This document shows positions 1 through 6,135 of a stretch of 12,343 bases of DNA, piece after piece (position 1 is the stretch's first letter; every line of letters starts with the position of its first letter). The stretch spans positions 1 to 12,343 of the forward strand of contig JAZRHK010000019.1 in assembly GCA_045644725.1 (NCBI GenBank), given 5' to 3'. Origin of the DNA: CAAGNP01 sp045644725. Its GTDB lineage: Bacteria; Bacteroidota; Bacteroidia; Bacteroidales; UBA932. Below the pieces are notes generated by a model that worked only from the letters and a program-made list of their open reading frames with translations, made no database searches and was not told the DNA's origin. The position numbers and the translations under genes are program-made.

Positions 1-1
1 A

Positions 2-1042
2 AGACAAGCTGTCGAATCTACTATCGAGGCTATCCAGAATTTTGACAACACAGGCATCGGTCTTCTTGAAATTTCTCACCGTACCCCAGCTTGTGAGAGA
101 ATCATGGCTGAGACTGAGCAGCTATGGAGAGAGCTCCTCAACATCCCTGAGGAGTACGCAGTTATCTTCCTTGGCGGTGGCGCATCAACCCAGTTCTTCG
201 AGGTTCCTGCAAACCTTCTCAAGACCAAAGCAGCTTACCTTCAGACAGGTGTTTGGGCTAAAAAAGCAGTTAAAGAGGCCAAATTCTACGGCGAAGTGGA
301 GGTAGTTGCCTCTTCAGAGGACAAAACTTACTCATACATCCCTAAGGGCTACACTATCCCTACAGATGTTGATTACTTCCACATCACTACCAACAACACC
401 ATCTACGGTACAGAGATCCACGAGGATATCGACTCACCTGTTACCCTTGTAGCAGATATGTCATCAGACATCATGAGCCGCCCTGTAGACGTTAAGAAAT
501 ACGGCATGATCTATGGTGGTGCACAGAAAAACGTAGGCCCTGCTGGTGTTACTTTCGTTATCGTACGCAAAGACCTTCTCGGCAAAGTTGAGCGTCCTAT
601 CCAGACTATGGTTGACTACCGCACACACTACACTGAAGAGGTTAAAAACCGCTCTATGTTCAACACCCCTCCAGTGCTCCCTATCTTCGTAATGCACGAG
701 ACCCTGAAATGGGTTAAAGAGCAAGGTGGTCTTGAGGCTATGTACAAAATCAACAAAGAGAAAGCTGAGCTCCTTTACAACGAGATCGACCGCAACCCTC
801 TATTCGTAGGTACAGCTGCTAAAGAAGACCGCTCACTTATGAACGTTTGCTTCGTAATGGCTCCCGGCAAAGAAGAGTTGCAGGGTGAATTCTTCAAATT
901 CGCCAAAGAGCGCGGTATGGTAGGTATCAAAGGTCACCGCTCAGTAGGTGGTTTCAGAGCATCTATCTACAACGCTTGCCCTAAAGAGGCAGTTGAAGCA
1001 CTTGTTGCTTGCATGCAGGAATTTGAACAACTACACAAATAA
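2..1042 (+). CDS. serC: Phosphoserine aminotransferase (5' partial)
   Basis: PLP enzyme that transfers the amino group of glutamate to 3-phosphohydroxypyruvate, giving O-phosphoserine (step two of serine synthesis; it can also act in pyridoxine synthesis). The frame is open from base 2 to the TAA at 1040-1042, so the start codon lies left of the window. About 346 residues are visible against a family length near 355-360, so only some 10-15 are missing. Seen in the sequence: the N-terminal LLEISHR motif (visible residues 21-27), the cofactor-phosphate loop GGGAST (58-63), and the PLP-binding lysine in GGAQKN (codon 527-529, visible residue 176). The ATG at 104 is internal, because the conserved SHR motif lies upstream of it in frame. 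serA starts 11 nt after the stop, so the two genes form one operon. Codon use is strongly biased, as expected for a well-expressed gene. Confidence 0.96.
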   Translation, partial: RQAVESTIEAIQNFDNTGIGLLEISHRTPACERIMAETEQLWRELLNIPEEYAVIFLGGGASTQFFEVPANLLKTKAAYLQTGVWAKKAVKEAKFYGEVEVVASSEDKTYSYIPKGYTIPTDVDYFHITTNNTIYGTEIHEDIDSPVTLVADMSSDIMSRPVDVKKYGMIYGGAQKNVGPAGVTFVIVRKDLLGKVERPIQTMVDYRTHYTEEVKNRSMFNTPPVLPIFVMHETLKWVKEQGGLEAMYKINKEKAELLYNEIDRNPLFVGTAAKEDRSLMNVCFVMAPGKEELQGEFFKFAKERGMVGIKGHRSVGGFRASIYNACPKEAVEALVACMQEFEQLHK

Positions 1043-1053
1043 CATTTACCACA

Positions 1054-1974
1054 ATGAAAGTACTAGTTGCTACAGAAAAACCTTTCTCAAAGGTAGCTGT
1101 TGACGGCATCCGCCGCATCGTAGAAGAGGCTGGACACACTTTTGCAGCCCTTGAAAAATATACAGAAGTTTCACAGCTTTTGGAAGCAGTAGCTGACGCT
1201 GACGCACTTATCGTCCGTTCAGACAAAGTTACCCGCGAAGTTATCGCAGCTGCTCCAAACCTAAAAATCGTAGTTCGTGCAGGTGCAGGATTTGACAATC
1301 TTGACCTCCCTGCTTGCACCGAAAGAGGTATCGTAGCTATGAATACCCCTGGCCAGAACTCAAACGCAGTGGCAGAATTGGCACTTTGCTTTATGATCTA
1401 CATGAGCAGAAACCAGCTTACTGCCGGCACAGGTTCAGAGCTTAAAGGCAAAACCCTCGGTATCCAGGCATACGGTAACGTAGGCAGACTTGTAGCCAGC
1501 CACGCCAGAGGTTTCGGCATGAACATTATGGCATTTGACCCATTTGTTCCAGCTGAGGCTATGGAGGCAGAAGGTGTTATCGTAGCCAAATCTCTTGAGG
1601 ATTTGTACGAAAACTCACACTTCGTATCTCTACACATCCCTGCTACAGAGCAGACCAAAAACTCTATCGGATACAATCTCCTTTCAAGAATGCCTAAAGG
1701 CGGTTGCCTTGTAAACACTGCCCGCAAAGAGGTTATCAACGAAGAGGAACTTATCAAAGTCCTAAGAGAGAGAGAAGACCTCAAATATATCACCGACGTA
1801 GCTACTGCAAATCACGCTGCTATCGCAGAAGAGTTCGGCAAACGCGTATACGGTACCCCCAAGAAGATGGGTGCTGAGACTGCTGAGGCCAACGTAAACG
1901 CAGGTCTTGCAGCTGCAAACCAGATTTGCGACTATTTCGCTACAGGCAACACCAGATTCCAACTTAACAAATAA
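1054..1974 (+). CDS. serA: D-3-phosphoglycerate dehydrogenase, short form without ACT domain
   Basis: Oxidises 3-phosphoglycerate to 3-phosphohydroxypyruvate with NAD+, the committed step of serine synthesis; the product goes to SerC, encoded just upstream. The protein has 306 residues and covers only the substrate and nucleotide-binding domains. The C-terminal regulatory ACT domain of long SerA proteins is absent, so feedback inhibition through ACT is not possible. The dinucleotide fold shows A139-Y-G141-N-V-G144, with alanine where the first glycycle of the usual GxGxxG stands. R224 in NTARKEV is the expected catalytic arginine. The catalytic histidine that normally follows Thr-Pro is replaced by lysine (TPKK, K270). 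From memory, this His-to-Lys change occurs in a PGDH subtype of Bacteroidales and of Entamoeba. The ATG at 1054 gives the expected N-terminus MKVLVATEKPF. DUF1015 follows after 15 nt. Confidence 0.94.
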   Translation: MKVLVATEKPFSKVAVDGIRRIVEEAGHTFAALEKYTEVSQLLEAVADADALIVRSDKVTREVIAAAPNLKIVVRAGAGFDNLDLPACTERGIVAMNTPGQNSNAVAELALCFMIYMSRNQLTAGTGSELKGKTLGIQAYGNVGRLVASHARGFGMNIMAFDPFVPAEAMEAEGVIVAKSLEDLYENSHFVSLHIPATEQTKNSIGYNLLSRMPKGGCLVNTARKEVINEEELIKVLREREDLKYITDVATANHAAIAEEFGKRVYGTPKKMGAETAEANVNAGLAAANQICDYFATGNTRFQLNK

Positions 1975-1989
1975 TAACATATACAAATT

Positions 1990-3234
1990 ATGGTAAAAGT
2001 TAAACCTTTCGCAGCGGTTCGCCCACCTAAAGCTATTGGCCACGAAGTGGCATCACGCCCTTATGACGTTCTTAACTCTGTAGAGGCTAAAGCTGAAGCC
2101 GGTGAGAAATCTCTTCTTCACATCATCAAACCTGAGATCGATTTCGATCCTATCGCTGATGAACACGGCCAGGAGGCTTATGACAAGGCTGTAGAGAACT
2201 TCAAGCTATGGCAGGAGAAAGGATGGTTGGTACAGGATCCTAAAGAGAACTACTACGTATATGCACAGACTATGGATGGCCGCACCCAATACGGTCTTGT
2301 AGTGTGCGCAAACGTAGAGGACTATATGACAGGCAAGATCAAGAAACATGAGCTTACCCGCAAGGACAAAGAGGATGACCGTATGATCCACGTAAGGAAT
2401 CAGAACGCTAACCTTGAGCCTGTGTTCTTCGCATACCCTGACAACGCAGAGATCAATGCTATCGTAGAGCGCACCATCGCTACCAAAGAGATCGAGTACG
2501 ACTACATTGCACCTGTTGACGGTTTCGGCCACAAATTCTGGGTTATCGACAATGAAGAGGATATCGCCAGAATCACTGAGATCTTCGCAGGTATCCCTGC
2601 ATTCTATGTAGCTGACGGTCACCACAGGACAGCAGCTGCTGCCCGTGTTGGAGAGGAGAAGAAAAACAACAATCCTAACCACACTGGCGAAGAGGAGTAC
2701 AACTACTTTATGGCTGTAGTATTCCCTGAGAGTCACCTCAAGATTATTGACTACAACCGCGTGGTTAAAGATCTTAACGGTATGAGCGAGGCTGAGTTCA
2801 TCGAGAAACTTGGCGAAGATTTCATCGTAGAGAAGAAAGGTGCTGATATCTACACCCCTTCAGGTCTTCACAATTTCTCTATGTACATCGGTGGCGAGTG
2901 GTACTCTCTTCAGGCTAAAGAGGGCACTTACGACGATTCAGATCCTATCGGTGTTCTTGATGTGACTGTTTGCTCTAACCTTGTTTTCGACAAGCTTCTT
3001 GACATCAAAGACCTAAGAACTTCTAAGAGAATTGACTTCGTAGGTGGTATCCGCGGTCTTGGTGAGCTTAAGAAACGTGTTGATTCAGGTGAGATGGTGG
3101 CTGCATTTGCTCTATATCCTGTTTCTATGAAGCAGCTTATCGACATCGCAGACACTGGCAACATCATGCCTCCTAAGACCACTTGGTTCGAGCCAAAACT
3201 CCAGAGCGGTCTTGCTATCCACAAACTGTCATAA
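1990..3234 (+). CDS. DUF1015 family protein, serine-operon partner
   Basis: A 414-residue cytoplasmic protein of the DUF1015 family (COG4198), with no signal peptide or membrane segment. It is recognised by the N-terminal PFAAVRPPKAI motif and the family signature VADGHHRTAAAARV, with D209-G-H211-H212-R213. The D-G-H-H-R pattern recalls the ParB/Srx-type fold, in which related motifs bind nucleotide; this is a resemblance, not a demonstrated homology. It is the third gene of the serC-serA operon, 15 nt after serA and with the same strongly biased codon use, and a terminator follows about 60 nt after its stop. The arrangement suggests a role in serine or phosphoserine metabolism, for example a phosphatase, kinase or regulatory step, but no activity can be read from the sequence. 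The family assignment is solid and the function is unknown. Confidence 0.92.
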   Translation: MVKVKPFAAVRPPKAIGHEVASRPYDVLNSVEAKAEAGEKSLLHIIKPEIDFDPIADEHGQEAYDKAVENFKLWQEKGWLVQDPKENYYVYAQTMDGRTQYGLVVCANVEDYMTGKIKKHELTRKDKEDDRMIHVRNQNANLEPVFFAYPDNAEINAIVERTIATKEIEYDYIAPVDGFGHKFWVIDNEEDIARITEIFAGIPAFYVADGHHRTAAAARVGEEKKNNNPNHTGEEEYNYFMAVVFPESHLKIIDYNRVVKDLNGMSEAEFIEKLGEDFIVEKKGADIYTPSGLHNFSMYIGGEWYSLQAKEGTYDDSDPIGVLDVTVCSNLVFDKLLDIKDLRTSKRIDFVGGIRGLGELKKRVDSGEMVAAFALYPVSMKQLIDIADTGNIMPPKTTWFEPKLQSGLAIHKLS

Positions 3235-3269
3235 CGGATAGTCACCCCAGACGACATATCGTCACCCCC

Positions 3270-3285
3270 GACCCCGATCGGGGGT
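3270..3285 (+). other. GC-rich hairpin downstream of the serine operon
   Basis: A 12-bp self-complementary core, CCCCGATCGGGG (3272-3283), lies about 35 nt after the DUF1015 stop and 11 nt before the main terminator stem. It has no T-run of its own. It may be a 3' end-stabilising hairpin or an accessory to the terminator. Confidence 0.5.
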
Positions 3286-3295
3286 CTCATACATA

Positions 3296-3342
3296 AAAAT
3301 GGGCACGGAAACCACCAAATCCGTGCCCATTTTCCATTTTTT
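3296..3342 (+). terminator. Rho-independent terminator of the serC-serA-DUF1015 operon
   Basis: A perfect 14-bp inverted repeat: left arm AAAATGGGCACGGA at 3296-3309, a 10-nt loop, and right arm TCCGTGCCCATTTT at 3320-3333. A T-run at 3337-3342 follows, after CCA. The flanking A and T bases make it plausible in both directions, but no minus-strand gene ends here. Confidence 0.88.
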
Positions 3343-3452
3343 CACCCCATCGGGCACCAAAACACCCCATTTCGTGCCCAAAATCACCTCCACCCTACTT
3401 CAAAAAAATCACCCAATACTGCTTTTTGTCAAAAGTTGTCAAACTCACAACA

Positions 3453-3460
3453 TAGCTTTG
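3453..3460 (+). promoter_or_regulatory. Bacteroidota-type -7 box (TAGCTTTG) with adjoining palindrome
   Basis: TAGCTTTG fits the TAnnTTTG -7 consensus of Bacteroidota housekeeping promoters. The upstream TTTG at 3425-3428 is 24 nt away, longer than the usual 19-21, so the -33 element is weak. The perfect palindrome CAGTGATCACTG (3461-3472) starts on the next base, across the expected transcription start. A small ORF begins 40 nt after the box. Confidence 0.5.
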
Positions 3461-3500
3461 CAGTGATCACTGATTATAAACTTACAAATAACACACAGCC

Positions 3501-3578
3501 ATGTTCGGAATAATAGTTTTTATAGTATTGGTAATTAATGTACTCGGCTACATGACAGGTAGCAAAGAGAAATGGTAA
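3501..3578 (+). CDS. Putative 25-residue membrane micro-protein
   Basis: ATG at 3501 and TAA at 3576-3578 encode 25 residues. Residues 2-19 are almost wholly hydrophobic (FGIIVFIVLVINVLGYMT) and end in a short basic tail (GSKEKW). This is the layout of a single-pass small membrane protein with a positive cytoplasmic end. It stands alone between the serine-operon terminator and a broken gene, 40 nt downstream of a consensus-like -7 box and a 12-bp palindrome. I do not recognise a family. A chance ORF in AT-rich DNA is possible; the promoter, the clean start and the amphipathic layout are the arguments that it is real. Confidence 0.45.
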   Translation: MFGIIVFIVLVINVLGYMTGSKEKW

Positions 3579-3654
3579 GGACTAGACCTTCGCAGCACCT
3601 TTGATTCAGAACGATTCTGCAACAAGTGCAGTGGCAAAATCATAAAATATTCGC

Positions 3655-3662
3655 TACTTTTG
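3655..3662 (+). promoter_or_regulatory. -7 box (TACTTTTG) and leader hairpin of the TGA-interrupted gene
   Basis: TACTTTTG matches TAnnTTTG, 73 nt before the ATG at 3736. No clear -33 TTTG is seen. The predicted leader contains a 7-bp hairpin, GTGATGG (3673-3679) with CCATCAC (3693-3699). I recognise no riboswitch. Confidence 0.4.
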
Positions 3663-3735
3663 AAGAAATTCCGTGATGGAGATAAATTGTCCCCATCACC
3701 AAATCCTATCAACTGGTATAAAGAACAACATCCCC

Positions 3736-4050
3736 ATGGTCGGCAAATATAAAGTAATAACCCTCTGAGGCAGCACGAAGTTCAAGGAGCAATACCTGGA
3801 AGCTCAGAAGCGATTGACCCTTGAAGGCAACATCGTCATCTCAGTCGGTCTGTTCGGTCACAGCGGAGACGATGAAGTCTGGACCGAAGGTACCAAAGCC
3901 ATGCTCGACGACATGCACAAACGCAAAATTGACATGGCAGACGAAATCTTCGTCATCAACGTCGGTGGCGACATTGGAGAAAGCACCCGTAACGAAATCG
4001 CTTACGCCAAGTCTCAGGGGATCGCTGTAAGATACTTAGAGAACATATAG
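3736..4050 (+). pseudogene. Nucleoside 2-deoxyribosyltransferase-like protein with in-frame TGA at a Cys position
   Basis: From the ATG at 3736 the frame reads MVGKYKVITL, TGA (3766-3768), GSTKFKEQYLEAQKRLTLEG and on to TAG at 4048-4050, 104 codons apart from the final stop. The family, as I remember it, begins KVITLCGSTRF, so the TGA sits exactly where a conserved cysteine codon (TGC) is expected. The rest is intact: GLFGHSGDDEVW, the MLDDMHKRKIDMADEIFVINVGG block and a YLE ending. All 79 codons after the TGA look undamaged. The simplest reading is a recent nonsense mutation or a base-call error. UGA recoding is a less likely alternative, discussed in the findings. A restart at the TTG at 3814 would lose the first strand and the CGST loop. 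The assignment as 2-deoxyribosyltransferase-like (Rossmann-type) rests on motif memory. Confidence 0.7.
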
Positions 4051-4083
4051 GTCTCGTGCTTTAAATTTAGCACCATCGCTTCC

Positions 4084-4246
4084 ATGAGTAAGACTCCCAT
4101 TGGATTCTTCAACGGCCGAGAAGTCAGAGCCATTTGTAATGAAGCAGGCTCCAAATGGAGGTTTTCTGCTTTGCGACATCATCAATACTGACGAGTTCAT
4201 GCACCTAAGCACACAAGATTGGTTTTTGATTCCCTCCCGAAAATAA
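4084..4246 (+). pseudogene. Remnant of a Bro-N/DinD-like protein gene
   Basis: From the ATG at 4084 the frame gives MSKTPIGFFNGREVRAICNE and then AGSKWRFSAL. This resembles the N-terminus of Bro-N/DinD-type proteins (family pattern: LF-x-K-x-VR...W...KWWFS). A +1 shift near 4172-4175 leads to DIINTDEFMHLSTQ, DWFLIPSRK, then TAA (4244-4246). That recalls the later family stretch D-x-x-NT-x-x-L-x-RLIQSIPSPKAEPFK. About 60 codons between the two parts seem to be missing, and the TAA stands where the family has Glu before Pro-Phe. These genes often travel with phages and mobile elements. The remnant is short and the family match is from memory. Confidence 0.42.
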
Positions 4247-4277
4247 CCTTTTCACTAATCGCCCTCAGAACCACTTA
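4240..4277 (+). repeat. 38-bp direct repeat, copy 1
   Basis: Begins AAAATAACCTTTTCAC and matches 4895-4932 at 32 of 38 positions; the first 16 bases are identical. Its core AACCTTTTCA (4245-4254) recurs at 4315-4324 and, inverted as TGAAAAGGTT, at 4291-4300, so a foldback can form over 4244-4301 with an inner CCCTC/GAGGG stem (4262-4266, 4279-4283). Confidence 0.7.
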
Positions 4278-4374
4278 CGAGGGATGTTTTTGAAAAGGTT
4301 ACGGGAAATCGGCGAACCTTTTCAGCAACCGTGCCAAGAACAGGCTATGAAGGGCATATTTGAAAAGGCAAATT

Positions 4375-4542
4375 GCAGGAACAGACACAGTGCATGTACG
4401 GTGCAAATGCAGGAACAGGCAGGAACAGTGCAGGGACAGAGCAAGGGCAAGAACAATGCAAGTGCAGAAACAGAAACAGAAACAAAGCAGAAGCAGAAAC
4501 ACCACAGCAACAAAACAGCAACAAAACAGACCTCCCCCCCCC
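4375..4542. repeat. Low-complexity tract with GCAGGAACAG and CAGAAA units, ending in C9
   Basis: GCAGGAACAG occurs exactly at 4375-4384, 4409-4418 and 4419-4428. Further on, CAGAAA-type units and two CAGCAACAAAA-like units follow. From 4464 to 4532 there is no T on the plus strand (69 nt). A T and then a run of nine C follow at 4534-4542. Open frames crossing it on both strands have protein sequence of runs such as TETETKQKQK or long Leu/Cys/Phe stretches, which reflect the repeat and not a recognisable protein. Confidence 0.75.
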
Positions 4543-4653
4543 AGCCCCCATCGATCATTAAGATAAGCCAATGCTTCAGGCAAGTCGTTTTCCCTAAAGC
4601 CTCACTCTTCTGCTTGGTATCACCATGTCCTCCGACCTGCGCGTCAGACAGCC

Positions 4654-4761
4654 GTGACAAGAAGTTGATGAAATATGTTACAGTGGTGATGAAAATAAGT
4701 GGGAAAGTCCATTTTATGATAGGGCCGTGACAAAAGGTGAGTGATATTTGTCACAGTGGTG
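4654..4761. repeat. Two tandem imperfect hairpin units, 73 nt apart
   Basis: Unit A has GTGACA (4654-4659) facing TGTTAC (4676-4681) and then AGTGGTG (4682-4688). Unit B has GTGACAAA (4727-4734) facing TTTGTCAC (4747-4754, perfect) and then AGTGGTG (4755-4761). Both units start with CCGTGACAA and end near GGGAAAG. Unit A keeps its stem through one G-U pair on the plus-strand RNA. No gene is recognised in 4247-4930; this gap otherwise holds only the repeats listed. Confidence 0.5.
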
Positions 4762-4894
4762 GCCTTTCGGGAAAGACAGATTAGTGACTGCCGCTAAATG
4801 GGAAACCTCCTTATTTACAACATCATCGACAGAGATTCATAATATCTCCTCGATACCGGAAGTTTGATGGGTTCAGGTGAGTCCAATTCCAGAA

Positions 4895-4932
4895 AAAATA
4901 ACCTTTTCACGAATTGCTTTCAGAAGCACATA
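4895..4932 (+). repeat. 38-bp direct repeat, copy 2
   Basis: Matches 4240-4277 at 32 of 38 positions, with the first 16 bases (AAAATAACCTTTTCAC) identical. The two copies bracket a gene-less segment of about 617 bp with the low-complexity tract and the tandem hairpins. It ends at the terminator of the minus-strand lipoprotein gene. Confidence 0.7.
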
Positions 4933-4968
4933 AAAAATCCAGGAAGTGGAATATTTCCCACTCCCTGG
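4931..4968 (-). terminator. Terminator of the lipoprotein gene
   Basis: On the minus strand, CCAGG (complement of 4964-4968) pairs with CCTGG (complement of 4939-4943). An inner stem of about five pairs (AGTGG with CCACT) follows after a small bulge. TTTTTT follows directly in the minus direction (plus A-run 4932-4937). It lies about 35 nt past the stop. Confidence 0.82.
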
Positions 4969-5003
4969 TTGTCCAAAAATATAAAGTTAAAAGGGGCAGC
5001 CCA

Positions 5004-6023
5004 CTACTCTCCTTTTGTTTTCTGAATGAAGAGGTAGGTGTAGTTTCCTGCAGGGGAATCAAATTTTCCTACTATATTGCCGGAGACATCCTGGATGATA
5101 TGCTCCGTACCCCCTTTGTCCGCCACATAGAGATATCGGGTGGCATTTGATCTCTCGACTCCAGATATATCAGTTCCTTTATAAATTACTGTACAATTCT
5201 CCTCAGAGAGGTTGACGCTGTACACTTCACTTGACGAGTATGCCAAAACCTCTTGATCCAGACCGAATGCCAGTACGCCATCATCCCCAATAGGAAATCC
5301 CACTTTATGGGTAAAATCATCTATGGTGATATCATACAGTGCCACACCTGTATCTTTCAATGATACCACAAAAGTATCTCCACCGTCAGCCAGAATATCG
5401 AGAACAGGGGCTGGTGTCTCCACACTCTTGTAATATTGTCCGGAAGCAAGCTCATACACATCTATCCCCTTCTCTCCTCCTACATAACAATATCCTCCGT
5501 ACACATAGATGGCATTGCCCCCTCTACCCTCTTCACACTTGATGTTCGACTTGTAATAAAATACATAATTTGCCCCCAACACATCATAGATGGAAATATA
5601 AGGTAATGTCTTCGAATCTCCATTATTGAGGATGAACACTTGACTTCCCTTGAGGGTCAGAGCTTCAGGAGAGGCGAGTTTGTTGAGCAAGTCTGGTTCC
5701 ATTACTTTAAACCTGTTCAAGTCCACCGATACCAGCGCATCTACAGAAGATGTAAGGAGATAGGCCATTCCATTGAGACCTATCATAATCCCTTTCAATG
5801 CCCCATAAGGGGGTTGGCTGTTGGCTGTAGACATGGAGATATCACTCTTCAGCATCTCTGTCTCATTGAATTCTATTATATCCAATGGTTTGTCCTCTCC
5901 CGCACTATTGAAAAGGACTACCATATTATCCAAGAGCATATTATCACCTGCAGTCGATGTTAAATTACACGAAGAGAGGACCGCAGCTGCAGCCAATACA
6001 AAAAACACTATTCTTTTTCTCAT
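5004..6023 (-). CDS. Beta-propeller-like lipoprotein
   Basis: A 339-residue protein with an SPII signal peptide: MRKR, a hydrophobic core FFVLAAAAV and lipobox LSSC with Cys19. The open frame extends 17 codons upstream to 6074, but the signal peptide fixes the start at the ATG at 6023. After the signal there are repeated short strand-turn units (for example YISIYDVLGANYVFYYKSNI, GIDVYELASGQYY, GVALYDITIDDF, RYLYVADKGG), typical of YncE/DUF5074-like propellers in Bacteroidota surface or periplasmic proteins. No catalytic motif is visible. Residues just after Cys19 (NLTSTAG) lack the acidic or lysine-rich surface-export signal, so an inner leaflet, periplasm-facing location is more likely. The gene stands alone with its own terminator. 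A predicted ECF-type promoter, shared with the sigma gene at 10768, lies 18 nt upstream. Ligand and role are unknown. Confidence 0.8.
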   Translation of the reverse strand: MRKRIVFFVLAAAAVLSSCNLTSTAGDNMLLDNMVVLFNSAGEDKPLDIIEFNETEMLKSDISMSTANSQPPYGALKGIMIGLNGMAYLLTSSVDALVSVDLNRFKVMEPDLLNKLASPEALTLKGSQVFILNNGDSKTLPYISIYDVLGANYVFYYKSNIKCEEGRGGNAIYVYGGYCYVGGEKGIDVYELASGQYYKSVETPAPVLDILADGGDTFVVSLKDTGVALYDITIDDFTHKVGFPIGDDGVLAFGLDQEVLAYSSSEVYSVNLSEENCTVIYKGTDISGVERSNATRYLYVADKGGTEHIIQDVSGNIVGKFDSPAGNYTYLFIQKTKGE

Positions 6024-6040
6024 AATTTTTACCTTTTTGC

Positions 6041-6073
6041 CTATATAACTCCCAAAACCGCAAAATACTTCCA
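6041..6073 (-). promoter_or_regulatory. Predicted ECF promoter of the lipoprotein gene
   Basis: On the minus strand: TGGAAGTATTTTG (complement of 6061-6073), 10 nt, AGTTATATAG (complement of 6041-6050). The layout is GGAAGT, 16 nt, AGTTATATAG, as in ECF promoters (GGAA-type -35). Both blocks and their spacing recur exactly upstream of the sigma gene at 10776-10808. A housekeeping-like -7 box TACCTTTG (complement of 6072-6079) overlaps its upstream edge and is the alternative. The ATG lies 17 nt past the element. Confidence 0.7.
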
Positions 6074-6081
6074 AAGGTAAT

Positions 6082-6113
6082 AAAAAAATCCCCGCCTTTG
6101 TGGGGCGAGGATT
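6082..6113 (-). terminator. Terminator of the nucleotidyltransferase gene
   Basis: On the minus strand a 10-bp stem, AATCCTCGCC with GGCGGGGATT (one T-G pair; arms 6104-6113 and 6087-6096), has a 7-nt loop and is followed by seven T (plus A-run 6082-6088). It ends just upstream of the lipoprotein promoter and insulates it from the upstream gene. Confidence 0.9.
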
Positions 6114-6135
6114 TGTCGGGATTTATCGTGTGTGA

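Noticed and set aside
3655..3735. Riboswitch in the leader of the TGA-interrupted gene
   Set aside because: Only one 7-bp hairpin is visible and no known riboswitch core is recognised.
3766..3768. Alternative genetic code with TGA as a sense codon
   Set aside because: The sigma gene and the barrel gene both end in TGA, and the position calls for Cys, not Trp or Gly.
4284..4730. Open frame of 148 codons on the plus strand across the low-complexity tract, and mirror frames on the minus strand
   Set aside because: The translations mirror the nucleotide repeat (Thr-Glu, Lys-Gln runs, or Cys/Leu/Phe runs on the other strand), with no family resemblance and no promoter box.
4914..5150. Plus-strand ORF of 78 codons over the end of the lipoprotein gene
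   Set aside because: It overlaps the terminator and the antisense of a clear lipoprotein gene, and its sequence resembles no protein I know.
6024..6074. Upstream extension of the lipoprotein by 17 codons
   Set aside because: It would put 17 residues before a textbook lipoprotein signal peptide and would cover the promoter blocks.
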